Assembly (NCBI RefSeq): GCF_000017565.1
Contig: NC_009719.1
Coordinates: 1 to 64,000 of the forward strand
DNA from: Parvibaculum lavamentivorans DS-1
Lineage (GTDB): Bacteria > Pseudomonadota > Alphaproteobacteria > Parvibaculales > Parvibaculaceae
Length of the DNA: 64,000 nt
Reading direction: 5' to 3'
Both the position numbers and the translations under genes were made by a program. The notes beneath the pieces are model-generated. The model saw only the letters and a list, made by a program, of their open reading frames with translations, made no database searches and was not told where the DNA came from. This document shows positions 1 through 11,466 of the stretch, in pieces; the first letter of the stretch is position 1; each line of letters begins with the position of its first letter.

Positions 1-31
1 TTTTGCCCGGTTTTTCAGCCTTTTTCGCTTG

Positions 32-60
32 TTGACGAATGAAGGAGGGGCGCGTATAAC
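32..60 (+). promoter_or_regulatory. sigma-70-type promoter of rpsT
   Basis: TTGACG at 32-37 and TATAAC at 55-60 are separated by exactly 17 bases, close to the housekeeping consensus. The expected start of transcription is near 67, about 110 bases ahead of the rpsT ATG. Seen directly; activity is inferred. Confidence 0.75.
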
Positions 61-178
61 GCCCGCTTTCGAGGGGTCGGCTCGCCATTGCGTGTGCCGG
101 CTTTTCTTCAAACAGATTTCCGCCGGCCGTTTCGGGACAAGCTCCCTTTCGGCCGTGCCGACAAAGGTCCGAAGATCG

Positions 179-442
179 ATGGCGAACACGAAGTCCGCAA
201 AGAAGGCAATCCGCGTGATTGCAAAGAAGACGGCAGTCAACAAGGACCGCCGCAGCCGCATGCGCACCTTCGTCCGCAAGGTCGAAGAAGCTCTCGCAAG
301 CGGCGACAAGACCGCAGCGCAGGAAGCGCTCCGCGCCGCGCAGCCGGAGATCATGCGCGCCGCGCAGAAGGGCGTGATCCACAAGAACACCGCCTCCCGC
401 AAGGTGTCGCGTTTCACGCAGCGCGTGAAAGCCCTTTCCTGA
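179..442 (+). CDS. rpsT: 30S ribosomal protein bS20
   Basis: Ribosomal protein bS20, a 16S rRNA-binding protein of the small subunit. The 87-residue product starts [12 protein letters not shown], is rich in Lys and Arg throughout, and ends with [14 protein letters not shown], matching the usual S20 length of about 86 to 88. The ATG at 179 gives this length; an in-frame extension to 29 would place the promoter inside the gene. It has its own promoter upstream and a hairpin terminator 65 bases after the stop, so it is probably monocistronic. rpsT near dnaA is a familiar alphaproteobacterial arrangement, as in Caulobacter. Confidence 0.97.
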   Translation: MANTKSAKKAIRVIAKKTAVNKDRRSRMRTFVRKVEEALASGDKTAAQEALRAAQPEIMRAAQKGVIHKNTASRKVSRFTQRVKALS

Positions 443-506
443 CAGGCACTTCCCGCGATTACAAAATAAATAATCGCGAAAAATTTTCGACGAAACGATC
501 TGGATG

Positions 507-540
507 AAGCCCGCGAAACACCACGCGGGCTTTTCCTTTT
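507..540 (+). terminator. intrinsic terminator after rpsT
   Basis: AGCCCGCG (508-515) pairs with CGCGGGCT (524-531) around an 8-base loop, followed by a T-rich tail (TTTTCCTTTTT). It is 65 bases downstream of the rpsT stop. Confidence 0.85.
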
Positions 541-700
541 TCGCATCGCGTATCGCTGCGAGACAAGTTGCATCGCAAACGAATATGCGGCGCGCGGTTT
601 TCCCGCGAAGCGAAAGAAGCCTTGCATGACGGTACTTGCGCGCCGCGCATGTATGTGTGCGTTGCGGCTGACACATCATGTTGCGGGTGAGTGTTTGCGC

Positions 701-725
701 GTCACAAACGGCAAAATTTTTGTGA
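701..725. promoter_or_regulatory. inverted repeat, possible operator
   Basis: GTCACAAA at 701-708 is repeated inverted as TTTGTGAC at 718-725 in an AT-rich stretch between rpsT and the rhodanese gene. The dyad looks like a transcription factor site; its owner is unknown. Confidence 0.4.
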
Positions 726-792
726 CGAAAACGATTCTTCCGCTTGCTTAGACCTCCCCCAGCCGGTATGTTTAACAACCTCGGAGGAGCCA

Positions 793-816
793 ATGAATAC
801 TGTATTTTTTGAGTAA
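793..816 (+). other. seven-codon mini-ORF inside a large dyad
   Basis: An ATG at 793 preceded by GGAGGAG at 783-789 opens a seven-codon frame reading MNTVFFE and stopping with TAA at 814-816. The ribosome binding site is unusually good for such a short frame. It overlaps the left arm of the dyad at 796-837, so translation and folding would interfere. It may be a leader peptide for the rhodanese-dnaA side, or chance. Confidence 0.3.
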
Positions 817-837
817 AGTTTTACTGAATACAGTATT
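796..837. promoter_or_regulatory. double palindrome / hairpin upstream of dnaA region
   Basis: AATACTGTATT (796-806) and AATACAGTATT (827-837) are each near-palindromes and are also inverted copies of each other. Between them AGTAAA (812-817) and TTTACT (820-825) form a further dyad around GT. The whole is AT-rich against a GC-rich background. It could be a pair of operators 31 bases apart, an RNA hairpin with a four-base bulge, or part of an unwinding element. No TTATNCACA-type DnaA box is visible nearby. Apart from this block, the 701-725 dyad and the mini-ORF, 541-995 holds nothing I can support. Confidence 0.5.
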
Positions 838-995
838 GATTTTTCTCCTCCAAAGGCAAAAACAAGTATCCAGACAGAATGCGCGTGGACGAGCAGGGGT
901 AATTCCGTTATTACCCCGGGGGTGCGCAGCATGTCCGGAGGGGTCCCGGCGGCGGCCGGGGATCAGGGCAATCGGGTCGCGGATGGCGGGGCTTC

Positions 996-1472
996 ATGTC
1001 GGACAAGGCGAAGGGTGACGCTATGCCGGAATTGATCGGGCCTCGTCCGGACAATTACGCGGGCGATGTGGCGCCTGGCGATGCCTGGCGGGTTCTCCAG
1101 TCGAACCCGGATGCCGTCCTCGTCGATGTGCGCACGCGCGCGGAGTGGTCCTTTGTCGGGCTGCCGGATTTGTCCAGTGCGGGCAAGGAGCCGCTCCTCA
1201 TGGAATGGCAACAGTTTCCGGCGATGGCGCTCAATCCCGGCTTCGTGGACGATCTGGCGGCATCCCTCGGCGCGTCGCGCAAGCAGGCGCCGGTTTTCTT
1301 TCTGTGCCGCTCCGGCGCGCGAAGCCGTTCGGCGGCGATCGCGATGACGGCGGCGGGTTTCAGCCAGTGCTTCAATGTGGCTGGCGGGTTTGAGGGCGAT
1401 CTGGACAGCGAACGCCATCGCGGCGGACGCACCGGCTGGAAGGCGGCGGCGCTTCCCTGGGTTCAGTCGTAG
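996..1472 (+). CDS. rhodanese-like domain protein
   Basis: Single-domain rhodanese of 158 residues. The family transfers sulfane sulfur, or acts as a Cys-based sensor or phosphatase-like protein, in the cytoplasm. The active-site loop is CRSGARS, with the catalytic Cys at the start of the expected loop after the central strands; the domain begins around [11 protein letters not shown]. The start is uncertain: ATG 996 and ATG 1023 (MPELIG) both have purine-rich stretches in front. It lies about 125 bases before dnaA on the same strand and may share its transcript. The substrate cannot be read from sequence. Confidence 0.85.
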   Translation: MSDKAKGDAMPELIGPRPDNYAGDVAPGDAWRVLQSNPDAVLVDVRTRAEWSFVGLPDLSSAGKEPLLMEWQQFPAMALNPGFVDDLAASLGASRKQAPVFFLCRSGARSRSAAIAMTAAGFSQCFNVAGGFEGDLDSERHRGGRTGWKAAALPWVQS

Positions 1473-1597
1473 GGGGCGGGCAGGGGTCCGAACGAGACGG
1501 CGGAACGGACGGCGGCGTCCGGAGATATGTGGGTAGCTCACGGTGCCTTTTGAGGGCCGGGGGCAAAATGAGGCATGAAGTTTTGAACGAGGAAGAT

Positions 1598-3127
1598 ATG
1601 GCGCCATCTCCGGCTGAAAGGCGGCCGCAGGATGTTGCGAAAGCCGCGCGGCTTTCGGAAGAAGCACCTGGTGCCGCTCTGCGGCGCGCCCCCGCGATGA
1701 GCCTTGCGGAACAATGGCGGCGCGTGCGCGCGCGGCTTCAGGCGGAACTGGGCGAGGCGACCTTCAACAGCTGGTTCAAGCAGGTGGAGATGAACGGTGT
1801 GTCCGAGGGCCGCGTCATGCTCTCCGTGCCGACGCGCTTCATCCGCAACTGGATCGTCTCCCATTACGCCGATCGTCTCGCGAAGCTCTGGGCCGATGAG
1901 GATCCGTCCTTCTGCCGCGTCGATGTGCTGGTCGGGGCCGAGGCGAGGACGGAGGATGCCGCGCCCGTGAGCGATGCCGCACCGGTCGAGACTGCGGCCG
2001 CGCAGGCTCCTTCCGCCATCCGTGCCGATACGCCGCTGGCGACCGCGGTGCCGCATGGTTTCGAGGATGCAGGCGTCGGCGCGCCGCTCGATCCGCGCTT
2101 CACCTTCGATGCTTTCGTGGTCGGCAAGTCGAACGAGCTCGCGCATGCCGCCGCGCGCCGCGTCGCCGAAGCAACGGACGTTACCTTCAATCCGCTCTTC
2201 CTTTATGGCGGCGTCGGCCTCGGCAAGACGCATCTCATGCATGCGATCGCGTGGGAAATCCGCAAGCGCCAGCCGGAGCGCAAGGTGCTTTATCTGTCCG
2301 CCGAAAAATTCATGTACCAGTTCGTGCGGGCGCTGCGCTTCAAGGACACGATGGCCTTCAAGCAGCAGTTCCGTTCCGTCGATGTGTTGATGATCGACGA
2401 CGTGCAGTTCATCTCCGGCAAGGATTCGACGCAGGAAGAGTTCTTCCACACCTTCAACGCATTGATCGACCATAACCGTCAGGTCATCATCTCCGCCGAC
2501 CGCTCGCCTTCCGATCTCGAAGGCATCGAGGAGCGCATCCGCTCGCGTCTCGGCTGGGGCCTTGCCGCCGACATCCATCCGACCGATTACGAGCTGCGTC
2601 TCGGCATCCTCCAGGCGAAAGCCGACGAGATGATGCAGAGGAACGGCCCGGTTTCGATCCCGCCCGGCGTTCTCGAATTCCTCGCGCACCGCATCGTCTC
2701 GAATGTGCGCGAGCTGGAAGGGGCGCTGAAGCGCGTCGTCGCCTATGCCTCGCTGGTCGGCCGTCCGATCACCCTCGACATGTCGCAGGAAGTGCTGCGC
2801 GATCTGCTGCGCTCCAACGATCGCAAGATCACCATCGAGGAAATCCAGCGCCGCGTGGCGGAGTACTACAACGTCCGCCTCGCCGACATGCTGTCCGCCC
2901 GCCGCGCCCGCGCCGTCGCGCGTCCCCGTCAGGTCGCCATGTATCTGTCGAAGCAGCTTACCACCCGTTCGCTGCCCGAGATCGGCCGCAAGTTCGGCGG
3001 CCGCGATCACACCACGGTCATCCATGCCGTGCGCAAGATCGACGAGCTTTGCCTGGTCGATTCAGGCATCGAGGAGGATGTCGATCTGCTCCGCCGCATG
3101 CTTGAGGGCGGCCACGGGCCGAATTGA
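1598..3127 (+). CDS. dnaA: chromosomal replication initiator DnaA
   Basis: AAA+ initiator that binds oriC and opens the duplex. Domain I is near the N terminus (SLAEQWRRV onward). The AAA+ core has Walker [10 protein letters not shown] around residues 204-212 and Walker [10 protein letters not shown] around 262-270. Domain IV ends with the DnaA signature [11 protein letters not shown] near residue 467. The start at 1598 (MAPSPAE) is chosen because GAGGAAG lies 3 to 9 bases ahead. ATG 1568 (MRHEV) and GTG 1529 are in frame and possible. The product is about 509 residues, within the alphaproteobacterial range. dnaN follows after a 397-base gap. Confidence 0.95.
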   Translation: MAPSPAERRPQDVAKAARLSEEAPGAALRRAPAMSLAEQWRRVRARLQAELGEATFNSWFKQVEMNGVSEGRVMLSVPTRFIRNWIVSHYADRLAKLWADEDPSFCRVDVLVGAEARTEDAAPVSDAAPVETAAAQAPSAIRADTPLATAVPHGFEDAGVGAPLDPRFTFDAFVVGKSNELAHAAARRVAEATDVTFNPLFLYGGVGLGKTHLMHAIAWEIRKRQPERKVLYLSAEKFMYQFVRALRFKDTMAFKQQFRSVDVLMIDDVQFISGKDSTQEEFFHTFNALIDHNRQVIISADRSPSDLEGIEERIRSRLGWGLAADIHPTDYELRLGILQAKADEMMQRNGPVSIPPGVLEFLAHRIVSNVRELEGALKRVVAYASLVGRPITLDMSQEVLRDLLRSNDRKITIEEIQRRVAEYYNVRLADMLSARRARAVARPRQVAMYLSKQLTTRSLPEIGRKFGGRDHTTVIHAVRKIDELCLVDSGIEEDVDLLRRMLEGGHGPN

Positions 3128-3524
3128 GCCGTTCGGCCGGAAAAAGCCCTTGCGAATCAGTGGGTTGATCGCCCGCGGATCGGGCGGGGATTCGCCCCGG
3201 ATTTCCTCGAAAAACGTGCATCCGCGCGACGATCTGGTATACTCGGCCAGCGAATTTCTGCGGAATTCCGGCAGCCGCCGGAACGTGCCCCGAGCAGGGT
3301 CTGGACCATGAGGTCCCGGCGCCTGTGAAGGGCCGTCATCCGATCCCCTGTTCGCAGTGAAACTGGAGAAAACGGCGCGCCTGTCAGGTCGCGCCTCAGC
3401 CCCGGATACACTGCAACCGACTGGCCGGGACGGAACATGTCTGCGAAATTCAGATGAAATTCAAAAAGGCGCCGCCCGCCAAGGGCCGCCGCAAGCAAGC
3501 CCAACGGGGGACTGAAGAGAGGCC
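3128..3524 (+). promoter_or_regulatory. dnaA-dnaN intergenic region with extended -10
   Basis: No credible gene is seen in these 397 bases. TGGTATACT at 3235-3243 is an extended -10 element (TG-N-TATACT) without a good -35, and could start dnaN transcription about 280 bases ahead of its ATG. No consensus DnaA boxes are visible. Confidence 0.35.
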
Positions 3525-4643
3525 ATGAAGATCACGATCGAGCGGGGCGCGCTACTCAAGTCTCTCAATCATGTGCAGTCGGTCGTCGAGCGCCGAAACA
3601 CCATACCCATTCTCTCCAACGTGCTCATCAAGGCCGAGGACGGCCAGCTGAGCCTGACGGCGACCGATCTCGACATCGAAGTCGTGGAAGCGATCGACGC
3701 GGATGTCGCCCAGCCCGGCGCCACCACCGCCTCTGCGCACACGCTTTACGACATCGTGCGCAAGCTGCCCGAAGGCGCGCAGGTCGAATTGTCGACCGGC
3801 GCCGATGAAGGCCGCCTGCAATTGACGGCGGGCCGCTCGCGCTTCGCCCTCCAGTCGCTGCCGCAGGAAGACTTTCCGGTCATGGCGGCGGGCTCGCTGC
3901 CGCACCGCTTCGAGCTTCCGGCGGAGGCCATGCGCCGCCTCATCGACAAGACCCGCTTTGCGATCTCGATGGAAGAGACGCGCTACTACCTGAACGGCAT
4001 CTATTTCCACGCCGTCGACGGGCCGAAGCAGAAATCGCTGCGCGCCGTCGCGACCGATGGTCACCGCCTCGCCCAGGTCGATCACGACCTGCCGGAAGGC
4101 GCGGCCGGCATGCCCGGCGTCATCGTCCCGCGCAAGACCGTGCTCGAATTGCAGAAGCTGCTGGAAGGCAACAGCGGCGCCCTCTCGGTCGGCGTGTCGG
4201 AAACGAAGATCCGCTTCGAATTCGGCGGCATCGTGCTGACCTCGAAACTGATCGACGGCACCTTCCCCGATTATGGCCGCGTCATTCCCGTCGGCAACGA
4301 CAAGATGCTGCAGGTGGATGGCAAGCGTTTCGCGGAAGCGGTCGATCGCGTCTCGACCATCTCCACCGAGAAATCGCGCGCGGTGAAGCTCAATATCGAG
4401 GAGGGCAAGCTCACCCTCTCCGTAACCAATCCGGATTCCGGCAGCGCCACGGAGGAACTTTCCGTCTCCTATTCGAGCCCTGCCATCGAAATCGGCTTCA
4501 ACGCGCGTTACCTGCTCGATATTACCGGCCAGCTCGACGGGGCGGAGGCAAGCTTCGCCTTCGCCGATTCCGGCTCGCCCACGCTTGTCCGCGACAGCGA
4601 GGACAGCATGGCGGTCTACGTGCTGATGCCGATGCGCGTGTAG
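3525..4643 (+). CDS. dnaN: DNA polymerase III sliding clamp, beta subunit
   Basis: Beta clamp that encircles DNA and tethers DNA polymerase III. The 372-residue length and the N terminus MKITIERGALLKSLNHVQ with RNTIPILSNVL are typical. The three clamp repeats run through TATDLDIEV, the central GVIVPRKTVLELQKLL region and the C-terminal end VYVLMPMRV that shapes the peptide-binding pocket. The ATG follows GAGAGG at good spacing. recF begins 38 bases downstream, so the two probably share an operon. Confidence 0.97.
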   Translation: MKITIERGALLKSLNHVQSVVERRNTIPILSNVLIKAEDGQLSLTATDLDIEVVEAIDADVAQPGATTASAHTLYDIVRKLPEGAQVELSTGADEGRLQLTAGRSRFALQSLPQEDFPVMAAGSLPHRFELPAEAMRRLIDKTRFAISMEETRYYLNGIYFHAVDGPKQKSLRAVATDGHRLAQVDHDLPEGAAGMPGVIVPRKTVLELQKLLEGNSGALSVGVSETKIRFEFGGIVLTSKLIDGTFPDYGRVIPVGNDKMLQVDGKRFAEAVDRVSTISTEKSRAVKLNIEEGKLTLSVTNPDSGSATEELSVSYSSPAIEIGFNARYLLDITGQLDGAEASFAFADSGSPTLVRDSEDSMAVYVLMPMRV

Positions 4644-4681
4644 GGCGCCAAAGCCCTGTGACAGAAGACAGAGGATAGGGA

Positions 4682-5920
4682 GTGCCTCGAACGAGTGAGT
4701 TGCTCGCGCTCGAACGGTCTGCGTCCGCGCCGGAAATATCCGGTGCCGTCGTGACGGCCCCTCTTGCGTCTCCGCGCGCGAGGCTGAGCCGTCTTGTCGT
4801 CACCGATTTCCGCTCCTATGCGCGCGCCGAGCTCGCGCTGGACGGGCGCCCGGTGGTCCTGACCGGCGAAAACGGCGCCGGCAAGACCAATCTGCTCGAA
4901 GCCGTCTCCCTGCTCTCGCCCGGTCGCGGCCTTCGCGGCGCGGCCTATGCGGAAATCGCGCGGGACAATGGCGAGGGCGGCTGGGCCGTCGCCGCGACGC
5001 TCGAAGCCGAGCATGGCCCCGTCCGTCTCGGCACGGGCATCGAGCCGGGCATGGCGCCTTCCTCGCGCAGCCGCTCGGTCCGTATCGATGGCGAGCCTGC
5101 CGGTCCTTCCGCGCTTGCGGCGCATCTGCGGATCGTCTGGCTGACGCCGGCCATGGACAGGCTTTTCGTCGAGGGCGCGAGCGAACGCCGCCGCTTTCTC
5201 GACCGGCTGGTGATGGGGTTCGATCCGGCCCATGGCACGCGCGCCGCGGCCTATGAACGGGCCCTGCGCGAGCGCAGCAAGCTGCTCGCCGACGATGTTT
5301 TCGACGATGCCTGGTTGTCGGGCCTCGAAAGCCAGATGGCTGAGCATGGCGTGGCGCTTGCCGCCGCCCGGCTCGAAATCGTGGCGCGGCTTCGCGGTGC
5401 GCTCGATGTGGCGCCCGAAGGGCCTTTCCCCCGTGCCCATGTGGCGCTGGAAGGTTCGCTCGAAACGGCGCTGGCGGAAGCTGCCGCCGTCGATGTCGAG
5501 GATGGCTTTCGCGCCCGCCTCGCCGAAATGCGCGGCCGCGATGCGGCTGCGGGCCGCGCGCTCGATGGTCCGCACAGGAGCGATCTCCTGGTGCGCCACA
5601 CCGCGAAGGATCGCGAGGCGCGCCAATGTTCGACCGGCGAGCAGAAGGCGCTGCTGATCGGCATCGTGCTGGCGAATGCCCGGCTTCTCGCCGCCATGGG
5701 CCGCGCGCCGCTGCTGTTGCTGGACGAGGTCGCCGCGCATCTCGATGCCGGCCGTCGCGCCGCGCTGTTCGACGAAATCGTGAGCCTCGGTTTGCAGGCT
5801 TTCATGACGGGCACGGACCCGTCGCTGTTTGAAACGCTGGGCGAGCGGGCGCAAGACCTTCGTGTCGCGCATGGCACGATACAGAGCGCCACCCGGTACC
5901 CCGTGGAAGGAAAAAAGTGA
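4682..5920 (+). CDS. recF: DNA replication and repair protein RecF
   Basis: SMC-like ATPase that loads RecA at gaps during recombination repair. Walker A is GENGAGKTN near residues 62-70; the ABC-type signature is seen in STGEQKALL, and Walker B in [12 protein letters not shown] near the C terminus. It is 412 residues, somewhat longer than enterobacterial RecF because of a 35-residue N-terminal extension. The start is GTG at 4682 after AGGATAGGGA; an internal start nearer [12 protein letters not shown] is possible. Its TGA stop shares one base with the ATG of the next gene, suggesting coupled translation. Confidence 0.93.
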   Translation: MPRTSELLALERSASAPEISGAVVTAPLASPRARLSRLVVTDFRSYARAELALDGRPVVLTGENGAGKTNLLEAVSLLSPGRGLRGAAYAEIARDNGEGGWAVAATLEAEHGPVRLGTGIEPGMAPSSRSRSVRIDGEPAGPSALAAHLRIVWLTPAMDRLFVEGASERRRFLDRLVMGFDPAHGTRAAAYERALRERSKLLADDVFDDAWLSGLESQMAEHGVALAAARLEIVARLRGALDVAPEGPFPRAHVALEGSLETALAEAAAVDVEDGFRARLAEMRGRDAAAGRALDGPHRSDLLVRHTAKDREARQCSTGEQKALLIGIVLANARLLAAMGRAPLLLLDEVAAHLDAGRRAALFDEIVSLGLQAFMTGTDPSLFETLGERAQDLRVAHGTIQSATRYPVEGKK

Positions 5921-6519
5921 TGAGAAACGACGAAAAGCCTGGAACGCCCGATATCGACGCCCTCAAGGGCCAGTTCATGCCGCTGGTCGAGCATGGCCTC
6001 TTCAAGTCGCGCACGGTGCTCGTCACCGGCGAGATCAACGACCGCCAGGCGCGCGCCGTCTCCGAGCGCCTGCTGGCGATGGCCGGCGAGAGCGACGACC
6101 CGATCACGGTGATCGTCTCCTCGCCCGGCGGCCATGTCGAATCCGGCGACATGATCCACGACATGATCAAATACATCAAACCGCGCGTCCGCGTTCTCGG
6201 CACCGGTTGGGTCGCCTCGGCCGGCGCGCTCATCTATGTCGCCGCCGACCGCGAGGACCGCTACTGCCTGCCCAACACGCGCTTCCTGCTTCATGAGCCG
6301 CGCGGCGGCGTCGGCGGTTCCGCCACCGAGATCGACATCCAGGCGCGCGAAGTGCTGAAGATGCGCGAACGCCTCAACAAGATCTTTGCCGAAGCCACCG
6401 GCCAGCCGATCGAAAAGATCGTCAAGGACACCAACCGCGATCACTGGATGAACGCGGAAGAAGCCAAGGAATACGGCGTCGTCGGAAAGATCATTCGCTC
6501 CGCCGCCGAAATCGCCTGA
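5920..6519 (+). CDS. ClpP-family serine protease subunit
   Basis: Homologue of the ClpP peptidase that forms barrels with Clp ATPases. The 199 residues keep the catalytic triad: Ser in GWVASAGAL, His in [10 protein letters not shown] and Asp in [12 protein letters not shown]. The N terminus lacks a long propeptide. It differs from canonical ClpP in the Ser motif (ASAGA rather than ASMGA), so it is likely a paralogue or ClpP2-type subunit, with the main clpP elsewhere near clpX. ATG 5920 overlaps the recF stop (TGATG) and GGAAGG lies upstream. It is sandwiched between recF and gyrB, which normally are adjacent. Confidence 0.85.
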   Translation: MRNDEKPGTPDIDALKGQFMPLVEHGLFKSRTVLVTGEINDRQARAVSERLLAMAGESDDPITVIVSSPGGHVESGDMIHDMIKYIKPRVRVLGTGWVASAGALIYVAADREDRYCLPNTRFLLHEPRGGVGGSATEIDIQAREVLKMRERLNKIFAEATGQPIEKIVKDTNRDHWMNAEEAKEYGVVGKIIRSAAEIA

Positions 6520-6528
6520 GTCACGTAA

Positions 6529-8985
<2,457 letters not shown>

Positions 8986-9047
8986 GGCCGGCGCCTCATT
9001 CTTGACCGTTTTGTCCGCAAGACAGGGGTCTTCGGGTGCGCCAATCG

Positions 9048-9062
9048 TTAACAAGGCGTTAA
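9048..9062 (+). promoter_or_regulatory. CtrA-type binding site
   Basis: TTAA at 9048-9051 and TTAA at 9059-9062 are separated by seven bases and followed by C, a perfect match to the TTAA-N7-TTAA(C) box of the alphaproteobacterial cell-cycle regulator CtrA. It lies about 80 bases before the PBP gene. It is the only such match I found in the window. Confidence 0.6.
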
Positions 9063-9138
9063 CCATCGCTGTCTAGTTTCTGGACATGGTTCCCCGCGCC
9101 TCGGGCGCGCAAGGGCAGAGCGTGAGGCTTCGGGTTCG

Positions 9139-11466
9139 ATGTCATCCCGGAAGGGCAAATCCGGCCCTGGCAAACGAGGCGGCGCGGAGGAAGAAGACTG
9201 GACCATCGTTCGGATGGCCGGTCTGCGTCCGGTCCGCCTCGGCGTAAACGCCAACGCCGATGCACGGCTCGACGAGGAAGGCGACGGCGACGACATGGGC
9301 TGGGACGACGACTGGGAAGGCCCCGGCATGCGCCGCACCGAGCCTACATTCACGCGTGGCAAGCCCCGCAAGCCCACAGCCAAACCGGCGAAGAAACCCG
9401 CCGCGAAAAAATCCCGTCCGAAGAAGCCGCCGGTGCTGCGCGCGCCGACAGAAGATGAGCGGCCCGGCTCCCGCACCCCGCCGCGCAAATCCGCGCGCCG
9501 CGGCGCCCCGCCCCGCAAGGGAAAGCCCACTCTTCTCGGCCGCCTCGCCTATGGCGGCGCCGTCCTCATGCTCTGGGGCGTCATCGCCTTTGGCGGCCTC
9601 CTCTTCTGGTATGGGCTCCATCTGCCGGATACGTCGGGCCTCTATAACGTCAAGCACACGCCCTCCCTCTCCATCGTCGCCACCAATGGCGAGGTGCTGA
9701 GCCATCGCGGCGATCTGATGAGCGGCTATGCCTCTCTCTCCGATCTGCCGCCCTGGGTGCCCGCCGCCGTCCTCGCCACGGAGGACCAGCGTTTCTACTG
9801 GCATTTCGGCGTCGACCCCATCGGTCTCGCCCGCGCCACCATCACCAATATTCGCGCTGGCGCCTATGTGCAGGGCGGCTCGACGGTGACGCAGCAGCTG
9901 GCGAAGAACATCTTCCTGAAGCCCGATCGCACCATCGCCCGCAAGATCGAGGAAATGGTGCTGGCCGTCTGGCTGGAGCTGCGCTTCACCAAGGAAGAAA
10001 TCCTGACGCTCTATCTGAACCGCGTCTATTTCGGCGGCGGCGCCTATGGCCTCGAAGCCGCCTCCGAGCGTTATTTCCGCAAGCCCGCCCGCGCCCTCAC
10101 TTTGCCGGAAGCCGCCATGCTCGCCGGTCTTTTGAAGGCGCCGTCCCGCTACTCGCCGACAAACAATATCGAGCTCGCGCGCAATCGCGCCGCCATCGTG
10201 CTGCAGAACATGGTCAATGCCGGCTACATCACGCAGGAAGAAGCGCGCACCGCGAATGTCAGTCCGGCGCGGCTTGAAGGCTATGCGGCGCGCGGCTCGA
10301 TCAATTATTTCGTCGATTGGGTCGCCGAAGCCGTACCGGATTATGCCGGCCGCCCGGATACCGACGTCAATGTGATGACGACAATCGATCCCGTCCTCCA
10401 GCGCGAGGCCGAAAGAGTGATCGACGCCATGCTGGCGGGCGAGGGCGCGGCCGTGAATGCGACACAGGCCGCCCTCGTCGCCATGACGCCGGATGGCGCG
10501 GTGCGCGCCATGGTCGGCGGCCGTTCCTACGCGCAAAGCCAGTTCAATCGCGCGGTGCAGGCAAAGCGCCAGCCCGGCTCCGCCTTCAAGCCCATTGTCT
10601 ATCTCGCCGCTCTCGAGCGCGGCCTCACGCCGGATACGCTGCGCGTCGACCGCCCCATCGAATATGGCGGCTGGGCGCCGGCGAATTATTCCGGCCGCTT
10701 CGAGGGCGAGATGACGCTCCGCACCGCGCTGGCGAAGTCGGTCAACACGGTCGCCGTCCAGGTCGCACGTGAAACCGGCATCCGCAATGTCATCGCCGCC
10801 GCGCGGCGTCTCGGCTTGCAGGAAGACCTGCCGTCAAACCTGTCGCTGGCGCTCGGCTCCGGCAGCGTCAATCTTCTGGAACTCACCGCGGCTTACGCCA
10901 CCTTCGCCAATGGCGGCTATGGCGTCATTCCGCATGGCATCGAGGAAGTCCGCTCCGAATCCGGCGAGGAACTTTACCGGCGCCAGGGTTCGGGCATCGG
11001 CCGCGTCGTCGATGGCCGCACCGTCGGCCAGATGAACAACATGCTGCAGGCCGTCATGGCCTATGGCACGGGCCGCAACTCTGCCTTGGGCGCGCGGCCG
11101 AGCGGCGGCAAGACGGGCACCAGCCAGGATTTCCGCGATGCCTGGTTCATCGGCTACACCGCCGATCTCGTGGTCGGCGTCTGGGTCGGCAACGACAATG
11201 GCGCGCCGATGGAAAAGGTAACGGGCGGCACCCTTCCGGCTCACATCTGGCACGACTTCATGATGAAGACGCAGGAAGGCGTGCCGATAGCGCAGCTGCC
11301 GGAGGAAATGCCGGTGGCAACCGCCTCCGCCAGCATCGCCGCGCCCGCCGCCATGCAGGAAGCAGCGCCCGCCGAATATGAGTGGGAACAGCCGGGTTTC
11401 TTCGAGCGCCTCTTCGGCATCGGCGGCAACGAGGACTCCACGCTCCGTGCGGGCGGCCGCCGCTAG
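9139..11466 (+). CDS. class A penicillin-binding protein (PBP1A/1C type)
   Basis: Bifunctional peptidoglycan synthase of the inner membrane, with glycosyltransferase and transpeptidase activities. A basic, Lys/Pro-rich cytoplasmic tail of about 130 residues precedes a single membrane span (AVLMLWGVIAFGGLLF). The GT51 domain shows EDQRFYWHFGVD near 215, GGSTVTQQLAKN and LYLNRVYFGGGAYG. The transpeptidase shows the SxxK motif SAFK at Ser481, SVN at 534 and KTGT at 658. Length of 775 is normal. A CtrA-type box upstream suggests cell-cycle control. It converges on the MFS gene with a four-base overlap at the 3' ends. Confidence 0.93.
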   Translation: MSSRKGKSGPGKRGGAEEEDWTIVRMAGLRPVRLGVNANADARLDEEGDGDDMGWDDDWEGPGMRRTEPTFTRGKPRKPTAKPAKKPAAKKSRPKKPPVLRAPTEDERPGSRTPPRKSARRGAPPRKGKPTLLGRLAYGGAVLMLWGVIAFGGLLFWYGLHLPDTSGLYNVKHTPSLSIVATNGEVLSHRGDLMSGYASLSDLPPWVPAAVLATEDQRFYWHFGVDPIGLARATITNIRAGAYVQGGSTVTQQLAKNIFLKPDRTIARKIEEMVLAVWLELRFTKEEILTLYLNRVYFGGGAYGLEAASERYFRKPARALTLPEAAMLAGLLKAPSRYSPTNNIELARNRAAIVLQNMVNAGYITQEEARTANVSPARLEGYAARGSINYFVDWVAEAVPDYAGRPDTDVNVMTTIDPVLQREAERVIDAMLAGEGAAVNATQAALVAMTPDGAVRAMVGGRSYAQSQFNRAVQAKRQPGSAFKPIVYLAALERGLTPDTLRVDRPIEYGGWAPANYSGRFEGEMTLRTALAKSVNTVAVQVARETGIRNVIAAARRLGLQEDLPSNLSLALGSGSVNLLELTAAYATFANGGYGVIPHGIEEVRSESGEELYRRQGSGIGRVVDGRTVGQMNNMLQAVMAYGTGRNSALGARPSGGKTGTSQDFRDAWFIGYTADLVVGVWVGNDNGAPMEKVTGGTLPAHIWHDFMMKTQEGVPIAQLPEEMPVATASASIAAPAAMQEAAPAEYEWEQPGFFERLFGIGGNEDSTLRAGGRR

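Noticed and set aside
1-995. Chromosomal origin oriC
   Set aside because: The AT-rich block near dnaA is suggestive, but no TTATNCACA-type boxes are visible and GC skew could not be computed, so no origin is called.
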